A stretch of DNA of 8,233 nucleotides from Verrucomicrobiota bacterium. Its GTDB lineage: Bacteria > Verrucomicrobiota > Verrucomicrobiia > Verrucomicrobiales > DEV007. Location: NCBI GenBank assembly GCA_020629815.1, contig JAHDCN010000121.1:1-8233 (forward strand), written 5' to 3'. The position numbers were made by a program, and so were the translations under genes. The notes beneath the pieces are model-generated. The model had not been told where the DNA came from and made no database searches. It was given only the letters and a program-made list of their open reading frames with translations. Below are positions 1-7,137 of the stretch, in pieces. Within the stretch, counting starts at the first letter, position 1; each line of letters starts with the position of its first letter.

Positions 1-638
1 TCACTATATTTTTGCCAAACCCCCTGAAACCGCTTGGTTCGATCCGGACGCTCAAACGACTGCGAATGAACCAGGCGAAATCCCTGTCGATTGAGCAGGT
101 CAATACTGCGCGCGAACTCGTTCTGGCTTTGATTGATCTTGTAGCGCCATTGAACGTTTTTGCTGGCCATCGCTTCATACGCGATACGAAATTGCATGTC
201 TCCTTCGTGCCAACGCCCCTCGACCGCGATGATCCAATGGCCCCGATCCCAGAAACTTTTCGAGTGGCCGGAGTTGAGAATTTTAATGTAGGCATCGAGG
301 TCGGAAACCGTCATCCAGGACGTGAAAGCGTCGGCATTGGCATCGACGATTTCGTCAATTCGCTCGACGGATAAATCAGGCATCGGTGGCAGCGGGGGAA
401 TGACCGGATCCGGCTCCGAAACTACCTCCGCTACTTCAGAAACTGAGAGGTTCTCTTCCGGCGTTGTTTCGCTGTCCCGGGAGCCCAGAAAAAACACCAC
501 CATCGCCATGGCAAGAATTCCAATGATGAAGGGAAGAAAAAACGTGTGAGATTTTTCCCGTCGCGAACGAGCTCCCGTGTCCACTACGTGGTACGAGGAA
601 TCCAGAAAGCTGGAAGGTCTGACGGGTTTCTTGCTCAC
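1..638 (-). CDS. Membrane-anchored protein with BTRD1-like C-terminal domain (partial, 3' end outside window)
   Basis: The frame is open for 212 codons from a GTG at 638 to the left edge, with no stop seen. The protein has a short basic cytoplasmic tail (residues 1-32, ending RSRREKSH) and one hydrophobic segment at about 33-52 (FFLPFIIGILAMAMVVFFLG). An acidic, proline-rich linker follows (about 55-90, with PPLPPMP), then a soluble domain. Residues about 160-210 (W-R-Y-K-I-N-Q, then LLNRQGFRLVHSQSFER, then FQGVWQK) resemble the C-terminal pattern of bacterial tandem repeat domain 1 (BTRD1), where a 'gly-tyr/phe-arg' strand is followed by a terminal VW-K strand. That is a family resemblance from memory, and no function follows from it. 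An in-frame TAG lies two codons upstream of the GTG, so the start cannot be further out. No SD is visible, and a GTG at codon 19 is an alternative. It lies 89 bp after the helicase gene on the same strand, so co-transcription is possible. The frame bears typical coding features (hydrophobic block, varied soluble domain), unlike the overlapping 436-675 frame. Confidence 0.8.
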   Translation of the reverse strand, partial: MSKKPVRPSSFLDSSYHVVDTGARSRREKSHTFFLPFIIGILAMAMVVFFLGSRDSETTPEENLSVSEVAEVVSEPDPVIPPLPPMPDLSVERIDEIVDANADAFTSWMTVSDLDAYIKILNSGHSKSFWDRGHWIIAVEGRWHEGDMQFRIAYEAMASKNVQWRYKINQSQNEFARSIDLLNRQGFRLVHSQSFERPDRTKRFQGVWQKYS

Positions 639-727
639 TTGCTATATAGGTAACGATTAGACGCACGTTTTTCAAACCGATTCATTTTCCTGAAAGAACT
701 CTTCACCAATCGGTATTTTTGTAAACG

Positions 728-3700
728 TCACGACTGTGACATGGTTACTTCCACGACTTTTCTCAGCCGGGTGAACAGCATGGATGTTTTGATGTTTTCC
801 GGAGGGATCTTCACCATTCGTGAGAGCACCTCGCGATAGGTCTCCAACTGTGGACGGTATTTCTCGATGGTTTCCGGAAGGTCATCGTCGCTACCTACCC
901 GGTCTGTTTTGAAATCGAGAATTTCCGCCTGCTTGCCATTGATCACTACACGATCGAAAGTTCCGGAAAGCCACTCGCCATCGAGAAGAATCTCGAAACG
1001 TTGTTCGCGCCAGCATTCCGCAGAAGGGGACGGACGGGTAAGCGCTGCCACGATCTCGGGTGCTTCCATACATTCGCGGACTTCATTGATCGCCAGCTCT
1101 TTGGTGGAGTCGCTGTAGTTGCTCAGCATCCGCCATTTGCTCTCCAATTCTGCAAAGGCATTCGGGGAATCAATCCACAAAATCTGCTCAAACAATTCGT
1201 GAACCAGAGTGCCGAATTCCCGCGCTGCTTTCCCCTTTCGGGAAAAAATTTGAGTCCCGGTCACAGTGAACTTTTCTGAACCGCTCGGAGTTCTCCTGCG
1301 CACTCTCGGGCACGCCTTGTCCTGAGACACGGGAGCAACAGGCGCGGACTCCGATTCTTGCTCGGGTCCGGCCTCATCTTTTTTGCCTCCGGGATTCTGA
1401 TACCAGAACGGGTCGGATGTCGTGCCGGTTTTGCTTTCGAATAACAGCTCAGCTTCGAGATCACCAAACCGGGTAGCGTCCGGCTCATCGGCGCGGCAAA
1501 GCGCCAGTCGCAGAAAGGCGGGCATATTCCAGGAACTCTGCCTTCTTGGCGGGCGCTCAAGGATCACGTAGTTCGCATAGCGCGCTCGGGTCAGGCCAAC
1601 ATACAGTTTACAAAGATTCTCGTAGGCTGCTTCGTCCTGGCGACGCAGGAGATTTACACTCAGCGCAGGGTCTGCCTCAGCCAGCTTGCGAATCGGCATA
1701 TCGAGAACCCACTCCACGTCGCGTTCCTGATTTTCCGACTGTCCAATTTCATTTCTCAGGTTGGTCAATTTCTTGCCTTCCAGATCGGGGAGAATCACCA
1801 TATCGAAAGTGAGTCCCTTCGACTTGTGAATCGTCATCACCTGAACGGCACAGCTGGCATTCGGTTCGCGAACTTTGTGCTCGCGAGCGTAGCTCAGGAA
1901 GTCGTCGATATCGCGGCTGCCGCGCTCGTCGAAAACCCGGGCAGCCAGAGCGAGTGCCTCCGCGCGTCCCTGATTAAAGGCGTCGAGAGGTTCGCCGAGC
2001 GCATCCTGAATTTGCTGCAGAAAATTTCGCACTGCATGCTCGAAGCCATGATCAAAAATTGCCAACGTCCCTTCCCGGGAGAGTTTGCCGGGTGACAGCT
2101 CCTCTTTCTCAATTCGGGACCGATACGGAGTCATCTGCAGGTGCTGCCACGAAAAGCGATCACCTGGATGAGCCACGCACTTGAGGTAACTGATCACTGC
2201 GCGGTTGATCGCGTTATCCGTAGCAATGGAAACTTCAGACTCGCTCATTACCGGCACGTCGCAGTGGGCGCGGATGTAATTGACCAGATCGTTTCCGAGC
2301 CGGTTCGTCTGGACCAAAATAGCGCAGTTGATGCCCCTCTCGACGGGCTGAATTTCCTCCAGCATCGCTACTACCAGCTGAAACCGGCCTTCCGCTTTCG
2401 GCGGAGCATCCTCCAGCGGTTGCATCAGCGCGCAGTATCCCGGAGTCTCTTTGTTGGGCGGCGCCACCTGATGGTCCTCCCATTTCCAGCGCTCACGAGT
2501 TGGCGCAGGCAGCTCAATTTCCTCAAGATATCCCGGGTCTCCAAACACCCGATTCACCATATCGATCACCGCTTCTCCGGACCGCCAGGAGACGTTCAAG
2601 GCACGCGGGAAAATCCGCTTTTCATGCGCATTGTAGTGGTCGGAAATATCGTCAAACAACCTTGTGTCGCCACCGCGCCAGGCATAGATCGCCTGCTTGG
2701 TGTCGCCAACTTGAAAGAATGAGCGTTGGTCTGAAGTGTCCTGAACCACTTCGTCGATCAGATTGACGATGGCTTTCCATTGCGGGTAGCTGGTGTCTTG
2801 AAACTCATCAATCATCCAGTGGTCGAAACAAGCATCGAGTCGGTAATCGATTCGCAATTGATCGACTGTGTTGTCTTCCTGAGTCAGAGTAGGGGATTGC
2901 TGAAAGGTAGTTCCCGAGAGCAGGAGCTCGATATCTTGAAACGTCAATTTCCCCTGTCGTCGAACGCGGTCGGCGTAGATCATCTCGAACCGGTTCAACA
3001 ATTTCCAGATTCCCTGGGTTCGCCGCAGCTTGGCTAAAATTTCGCAACGCACGATGTAGGTGACGATTTCCCGGAGGGCGCGTCCGCCTTCGCGATTGAT
3101 GTGATGAAGCTTGCGGTTAAGCTTGATTCCCGTCTCCACACCGTCGAGCAAGTCGGACCAGATCTGGCGTGCCAGCAGCCTTTCCAACATAAAGTCGATT
3201 CGATTCGGTAGCGGAAGGCCGGGCGTGTAGCTTAGTGTTTCCTCGCGGAATTCGTTCCAGTATTTCCACGCCGAGGGTGACAGTGGTTTTTCTGTATTGG
3301 CTGACTCGATGTGCTCGAAAAGATCATCAAACAGGCAGTCCAGATTTGGTGATTCCTTTTCGCCATGCCAGGGAAACGAATGAGGCGTTTGCCAAATTGT
3401 GCCGATGTCTCCCCACTGAGATTTATCCGGCGCGCGCAGGAGAAGTGAGTGAAGATCGCCGAGAAAGCGGTCCAGCTCGCGTCGCACTTTCGACTCCTCG
3501 CGGCCAAAAGTCGCCATGCGGAAAGCTTCGAGAAATTCCTTTTGCTCCTCGCTGTTTCCCTGCCTTTCAAAAACGTAGCGGCAGACCTGCTCCTGCGCGT
3601 TGGAGCGAAGATGCTCATCAATTACTTCGAAGTCACCGGTGAGCCCGTATTCCGGTGCGAATGTGCGCAACACCTGAGCGAAAAAACTGTCCAGCGTACC

Positions 3701-4039
3701 GAGGAAAAGCTGCGGCATCCTGTCGATAAATTTTCGCAACAACTGTCGATAGTCATCCGCAGAAAGCTCTGCGAGTACAGCCGAAAGAGGATCGGTTTCG
3801 TCGGCAGCGAGACTGGCTCGTTCTTTCGGGTCCAGTGCCGCGAGTGCCAGCTTCTTGAGAATCTCCTCGAAAAACTCTCCCGCTGCCTTGCGGGTGAATG
3901 TAAGAGCGATGATCCGCTCCGGCGTGACCTCGAGGCCTGACTTCAATTGCAGCCCCATAAGGCCGATGTATCGATTGGTCAGTTGCCAGGTTTTTCCCGA
4001 GCCGGCAGAGGCCCGGATCATCTCGTTGCGCACGGACAT
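728..4039 (-). CDS. addA: AddA/RecB-type UvrD-family helicase with C-terminal PD-(D/E)XK nuclease
   Basis: Superfamily 1A DNA helicase fused to a RecB-type nuclease, 1103 residues, close to the usual AddA length. Helicase motifs appear in order: Walker A ASAGSGKT (10-17), Ia TFTRKAAGEF (47-56), Ib GTLDSF (114-119), Walker B IDEFQDTSYPQW (410-421), III VGDTKQAIYAWRGGD (444-458), IV LNVSWRSGEAVIDMVN (481-496), V TIHKSKGLTFDMVILPDL (736-753) and VI KLYVGLTRAR (811-820). A charged, low-complexity linker (about 880-925) leads to the nuclease. Its visible catalytic elements are GTLVHELFE with His947, GTFDR with Asp1029, LDFKTD with Asp1042 and Lys1044, and the QxxxY motif Gln1064/Tyr1068. All key residues are present, so both activities are expected. 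Known family role: end resection of double-strand breaks with AddB, loading RecA. AddB is not adjacent here. The ATG at 4039 abuts a direct repeat and has no SD; a second ATG at codon 7 would still retain Walker A. A small GTCAC/GTGAC hairpin overlaps the stop, but no U-tract follows. RecB-like single-chain variants are an alternative name. Confidence 0.93.
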   Translation of the reverse strand: MSVRNEMIRASAGSGKTWQLTNRYIGLMGLQLKSGLEVTPERIIALTFTRKAAGEFFEEILKKLALAALDPKERASLAADETDPLSAVLAELSADDYRQLLRKFIDRMPQLFLGTLDSFFAQVLRTFAPEYGLTGDFEVIDEHLRSNAQEQVCRYVFERQGNSEEQKEFLEAFRMATFGREESKVRRELDRFLGDLHSLLLRAPDKSQWGDIGTIWQTPHSFPWHGEKESPNLDCLFDDLFEHIESANTEKPLSPSAWKYWNEFREETLSYTPGLPLPNRIDFMLERLLARQIWSDLLDGVETGIKLNRKLHHINREGGRALREIVTYIVRCEILAKLRRTQGIWKLLNRFEMIYADRVRRQGKLTFQDIELLLSGTTFQQSPTLTQEDNTVDQLRIDYRLDACFDHWMIDEFQDTSYPQWKAIVNLIDEVVQDTSDQRSFFQVGDTKQAIYAWRGGDTRLFDDISDHYNAHEKRIFPRALNVSWRSGEAVIDMVNRVFGDPGYLEEIELPAPTRERWKWEDHQVAPPNKETPGYCALMQPLEDAPPKAEGRFQLVVAMLEEIQPVERGINCAILVQTNRLGNDLVNYIRAHCDVPVMSESEVSIATDNAINRAVISYLKCVAHPGDRFSWQHLQMTPYRSRIEKEELSPGKLSREGTLAIFDHGFEHAVRNFLQQIQDALGEPLDAFNQGRAEALALAARVFDERGSRDIDDFLSYAREHKVREPNASCAVQVMTIHKSKGLTFDMVILPDLEGKKLTNLRNEIGQSENQERDVEWVLDMPIRKLAEADPALSVNLLRRQDEAAYENLCKLYVGLTRARYANYVILERPPRRQSSWNMPAFLRLALCRADEPDATRFGDLEAELLFESKTGTTSDPFWYQNPGGKKDEAGPEQESESAPVAPVSQDKACPRVRRRTPSGSEKFTVTGTQIFSRKGKAAREFGTLVHELFEQILWIDSPNAFAELESKWRMLSNYSDSTKELAINEVRECMEAPEIVAALTRPSPSAECWREQRFEILLDGEWLSGTFDRVVINGKQAEILDFKTDRVGSDDDLPETIEKYRPQLETYREVLSRMVKIPPENIKTSMLFTRLRKVVEVTMSQS

Positions 4040-4097
4040 AACAGGGTTAGGTCAGCGACCCAACAGGGTTAGGTCGTGGAGGTAACAGGGTTGGGTC
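4040..4097. repeat. Three 14-bp direct repeats with exact 22-bp period upstream of the helicase gene
   Basis: AACAGGGTTAGGTC occurs at 4040-4053 and 4062-4075, and AACAGGGTTGGGTC at 4084-4097. Starts are exactly 22 bp apart, about two helical turns, with unrelated 8-bp spacers (AGCGACCC, GTGGAGGT, ACCAAGCC). The first copy ends directly against the helicase ATG (minus strand, 4039), so in that gene's orientation the repeats read GACCTAACCCTGTT. The even phasing with variable spacers suggests binding sites for a protein on one face of DNA, possibly an operator for the divergent genes. An 8-bp inverted pair (GACCCAAC at 4057-4064, GTTGGGTC at 4090-4097) is also present. No function is known to me for this motif. 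A dispersed minisatellite is the alternative. Confidence 0.75.
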
Positions 4098-4179
4098 ACC
4101 AAGCCCGAGGAACACTGTTTCAACAAGGAAAAAGTTAATCTCAGAGGTGGCTCGGCACATTTTTCGCTTCGTTTCAGGA

Positions 4180-4209
4180 TTGACACAGCACCGTCATTGA
4201 GTGTGTCAT
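4180..4209 (+). promoter_or_regulatory. Candidate sigma-70-type promoter for the TPR gene
   Basis: A perfect -35 hexamer TTGACA (4180-4185) is followed after 18 bp by TGTCAT (4204-4209), which matches four of six -10 positions. Transcription would begin near 4216, giving a leader of roughly 40 nt before the ATG at 4258. The -10 is weak and the spacing is one above the optimum, so this is a candidate only. No equally good minus-strand promoter was found for the helicase gene. Confidence 0.35.
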
Positions 4210-4250
4210 CAAAGACGAGTTCTCTGATGAGGATTCGAACCCGAAACACA
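4202..4250 (+). other. Structured leader next to the TPR start, with hammerhead-ribozyme core letters (weak stems)
   Basis: In type III hammerhead order the stretch shows TGTGT (4202-4206) pairing with ACACA (4246-4250) as stem III, a GTC cleavage triplet (4205-4207), CTGATGAG (4224-4231) and CGAAAC (4242-4247). These are the invariant core nucleotides. Against it, stem II is only GG/CC plus an interrupted TT/AA with a 2-nt loop. Stem I has little beyond one A-T pair and an AGA/TCT that would need an offset. A competing hairpin, TCATCA (4206-4211) with TGATGA (4225-4230), explains the same bases better. If the 4180 promoter is used, the 5' strand of stem III would not be transcribed. It is most likely a chance match, a degenerate ribozyme or an ordinary leader hairpin. 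Confidence 0.2.
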
Positions 4251-4257
4251 AACTTGT

Positions 4258-7137
4258 ATGTCTTCCCTCTTCAGGCGCCCTGGTCGGCTGACCGGGTTGT
4301 TGAGCGCACTCCTGTTGTGCGGTTGCGGTATTGTCGTGTCTTTCGGACAGGATGAGGCACCTTCTGCTCCCGATCTGGAAGCCGAGGGCCCACAGGAGCT
4401 TCTGGAGCGCGGACGGAAAGCTTTTTTTGCCAACGATTTTCCCACGGCGGAAGAGGCGCTGGAAAAATTCATTAGGGACTATGCGGAAGCAGAAGAAGCC
4501 AAAGAAGCGGTGCGCATTCACACGCCGTTTGTTGCCATTTCCAAGGTCGGCAATCGAAAATTCGATGAAGCTCTGGAGTGGATCGACAAATCGCTCGCTC
4601 ATTCGAAAATTGAGTTTCACCTTCGGGATGAGCTGACTTTCTGGAAAGCGATTTGCTTAATGACGCAGCAGGAGCTGGTCGAGGCGCAACACGCATTCGG
4701 TGCCTACTGGAGCAACGAAAACCACAATGCATTCAAGCGCTATGAGGCGCTGTTGATGTTTGCTACGCTCTACATTCAGCAGGATTTCCCGGCCGAGGCG
4801 GCTGATTTTCTGGAGGAGCAAATTCCCAAGTTTCGCGAGAAAGCTCCGGAGGCTGCATCGCGGGCGGTGATTCTGCAGTTGTATGCCCGGCTCACGGCTG
4901 GTCAGAATGACAAGGCTCTCGAGCTAATTCGCAATGAGTTCCCGCATCTGAAAAACATGACGCAGATGATCAGTTTCCAGACGCTGGCGCTGCAGTTGGG
5001 CTCGAAATTTCTGGAGGAGAAAGATTGGTACAACGCGATTGCCTGCCTGCAGAGAATCTGGACGCGGGAGAAATTGCTGGAGCACCAGAACGGCAAGCTG
5101 CAGATGATCGAAGACCGGATCGCGACGCTGAAGCAGCGGCCGAACACGCAGAGCATAGTGTTTCAGTTGAATGCGATTCAGCGTCGAGTCGAGCGCGAGC
5201 TGGAGAGTTTTCAGCAGATCGAAAACTTCGACTCGGCCTTGCGTTTGCGTTTGGCGACAGCCTTTCAGGGCTTAGGGCGTTATCGTGAGGCCGCGCTGAT
5301 CATGGAGGATATGCTCGAGACCATGGATCCCGATCCGGTGGTGGAAAGCGCTACTCTTGCTCAGCTGCAATGCTGGATGGAAATTGAACGCTGGCCCAAG
5401 GCAGTGGCAACAGCGGAGCGCTACGAGGAAGTCTTCGGTGCGGAGGCGACAAACCTGGCGACGGTTCTTTTTTTGAAAGCGGAAGCCTACCGCAAGCAGA
5501 ACGATTTTGGCGAAGCCCAGCTGGCATATGGCAGAGTGGTCGAAAAATTTTCGGAAAGCAGCTTCGCTCCGAAGTCGATGTTCATGCAGGGCTTCATGTA
5601 TTTGCAGCAGGATGACAATGAAGGTGCCCTGTTTCAGTTTGATCAACTGAAGCGCAACTACCCGAAGGCGGATTTGCTGGATGATGCCGACTATTGGAGT
5701 GGCCAGGCAATGGCGTTTAACAAGGACTACGCCGAGTCCCGTGACCACATGGACGGCTACCTGGAGCGCTGGGAAAATCCACGCTACAAAAAGGAGGCCA
5801 TTTTTCGCATCGCGGTGAACACTTTTTCCCTCGCTGAATACGAAGACTCGATCGCTTTGCTGGAAGGTTTTGTCGAGCACTACGAGGGCGACATGCTTTG
5901 TGATGAGGCCAACCTTTTGCTGGGTGATGCCTATCTCGGCGACGGCGATATGGAAGAAGGATTTGCCGCCTACGATCGGGTGCGGCCTGAGGCAAAGCGC
6001 TTTTTTGAAGAAGCCTGGTTTAAAAAAGGCAAGGCCTACAAGCTGCTGGAGGAATACGACACGATGCGGACTCATTATGAAAAGTTCACGGCGGAGTATC
6101 CGGATTCCAATCGCATGCCGGAAGCGGTTTACCATGTGGGCTGGACCTATCTGAATGCGGATGAGCCTGACAAGGCCCGCCAAATGTACTGGAAAACGAT
6201 TGGCGAGCACGGCAACAATCCGGAGATGTATGGAGTGGCGGATTTGTTTTCCGCTCTGCCGAAAGTATACAAAAACGGCGGAGCCGAAGGCCGGGAAGAA
6301 CTGCTGGCGGAGTTGGAGAAAACCAAGTCCAAGGCCGATGTGGATGGTGAAAATAACCTGGCCCTCCGCGCGGCCTGGTCGAAGTCCCAATTGTTGGCGA
6401 GGACGAGTCCGGAGGTAGGGCGCGCAGAAATGATGGCTGCCTCCAAGTGGGTGGATCCGAAATCACAAAACCCTCTTTTGACCGTGGAGTGCGCCGACGC
6501 GCTGCTCGATGCAGGCAACATTCTCACCGCAAAGGAGATGTTTACCAATATTCGCAAGTGGCATCCGCGGGCAATTCAGAAGGACAGAATTTACGCCGGT
6601 CTGGCGAAGATTGCTGAAGAGCAAAACGAGCCGGATGAGGCGATTAAGTATTACGAAAAATTTGAGAAAGAAGCCGGGGCTTCCGCCCGTCTGGGTGAGG
6701 TGCTAGTGGCCAAAGCGCAGCTGCAGAAGAAGATCGGAAAAAATGCCGAAGCCCGTCAGACGCTGGAATCGATTCTGGAGAATGAGTTTATTTCCGCCTC
6801 GCAAAAGGCGCTGACTCTGTATGAGCTGGGTGAGTCTCTGGCTGGAGATGGCGAACACAAAAAAGCGATCGTTTACTTTGAGCGTGTGTATGTGGCCTAC
6901 GGCAAGTTCAGCGATCTGAATGCCAAAGCCTACTTAGCGCGTGGGGAGTCGTTGGAGGAATTGAAATTGCAGAAACAGGCGCTGGAAACGTATCGGGAAT
7001 TTGCTTCCCGTGAAGAGTTGAAGCGTTTCGATGAAGCGAACGAGATCGGTCAGAAAATTTCGCGTCTCGAGAAGGTCGTGCCAGCTGATCCTGTGGAAGA
7101 GGGGGAGAGTAGTGAGGAGAGAGGGGAGGAGTTATGA
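4258..7137 (+). CDS. Large exported tetratricopeptide-repeat (TPR) protein
   Basis: 959-residue TPR protein, probably periplasmic or membrane-bound, acting as a protein-interaction scaffold; the specific partner cannot be told. The N-terminus has basic residues (SSLFRRPGR) and a hydrophobic stretch (about 11-30). Cys23 in LLLCGCG could be a lipobox-type acylation site, although Cys at -2 is unusual; signal peptidase I cleavage near SFGQ/D is the alternative. TPR-type helix pairs with the A-x-x-Y/F and E-A-L spacing are clearest at about 46-79, 402-435, 439-472, 476-509, 515-548, 586-620, 622-655, 776-808, 813-845, 850-883 and 890-919. Residues 200-320 are helical but less repeat-like. Several units resemble the BamD/YbgF type of 34-36 residue repeat. 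The C-terminus is an acidic tail (VEEGESSEERGEEL). No SD precedes the ATG, but the signal peptide fixes the start. Its TGA overlaps the ATG of the next gene, which points to an operon. A function in envelope assembly or transport is inference only. Confidence 0.92.
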   Translation: MSSLFRRPGRLTGLLSALLLCGCGIVVSFGQDEAPSAPDLEAEGPQELLERGRKAFFANDFPTAEEALEKFIRDYAEAEEAKEAVRIHTPFVAISKVGNRKFDEALEWIDKSLAHSKIEFHLRDELTFWKAICLMTQQELVEAQHAFGAYWSNENHNAFKRYEALLMFATLYIQQDFPAEAADFLEEQIPKFREKAPEAASRAVILQLYARLTAGQNDKALELIRNEFPHLKNMTQMISFQTLALQLGSKFLEEKDWYNAIACLQRIWTREKLLEHQNGKLQMIEDRIATLKQRPNTQSIVFQLNAIQRRVERELESFQQIENFDSALRLRLATAFQGLGRYREAALIMEDMLETMDPDPVVESATLAQLQCWMEIERWPKAVATAERYEEVFGAEATNLATVLFLKAEAYRKQNDFGEAQLAYGRVVEKFSESSFAPKSMFMQGFMYLQQDDNEGALFQFDQLKRNYPKADLLDDADYWSGQAMAFNKDYAESRDHMDGYLERWENPRYKKEAIFRIAVNTFSLAEYEDSIALLEGFVEHYEGDMLCDEANLLLGDAYLGDGDMEEGFAAYDRVRPEAKRFFEEAWFKKGKAYKLLEEYDTMRTHYEKFTAEYPDSNRMPEAVYHVGWTYLNADEPDKARQMYWKTIGEHGNNPEMYGVADLFSALPKVYKNGGAEGREELLAELEKTKSKADVDGENNLALRAAWSKSQLLARTSPEVGRAEMMAASKWVDPKSQNPLLTVECADALLDAGNILTAKEMFTNIRKWHPRAIQKDRIYAGLAKIAEEQNEPDEAIKYYEKFEKEAGASARLGEVLVAKAQLQKKIGKNAEARQTLESILENEFISASQKALTLYELGESLAGDGEHKKAIVYFERVYVAYGKFSDLNAKAYLARGESLEELKLQKQALETYREFASREELKRFDEANEIGQKISRLEKVVPADPVEEGESSEERGEEL
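7125..7136 (+). promoter_or_regulatory. Ribosome binding site and ATGA coupling at the TPR/downstream gene junction
   Basis: GGAGG (7125-7129), inside a longer GAGGGGAGGAG purine run, sits 4 nt before an ATG at 7134 that overlaps the TPR stop codon TGA (7135-7137) as ATGA. This is the best SD in the window and marks 7134 as the likely ancestral start of the downstream gene. The purine run also encodes the acidic TPR tail, so part of the match may be coding bias. Confidence 0.6.

Noticed and set aside
436..675. A 79-codon minus-strand frame starting TTG at 675
   Set aside because: It overlaps, in another frame, the longer coding frame 638-1, which has a membrane segment and a soluble domain.
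726..741. GTCAC-GACT-GTGAC hairpin at the helicase stop codon as a terminator
   Set aside because: It has only five pairs and is not followed by a U-tract on the minus strand.
4040..4105. The three evenly spaced repeats as a short CRISPR array
   Set aside because: Repeats of 14 bp with 8-bp spacers are far below CRISPR sizes, and no cas gene is present.
4231..4243. GGATTCGAACC on the plus strand, the reverse complement of a tRNA T-arm (GGTTCGAATCC), suggesting a minus-strand tRNA or att-site remnant
   Set aside because: The flanks do not give a five-pair T-stem, no matching acceptor stem is found at the right distance, and no anticodon or D-arm is visible. The bases are equally part of the leader structure.
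5272..6390. A 372-codon open frame on the minus strand inside the TPR gene
   Set aside because: It lies fully antisense to an evident TPR coding region, has no start signal, and its translation is an unpatterned mix of hydrophobic and basic residues typical of a codon-bias shadow.
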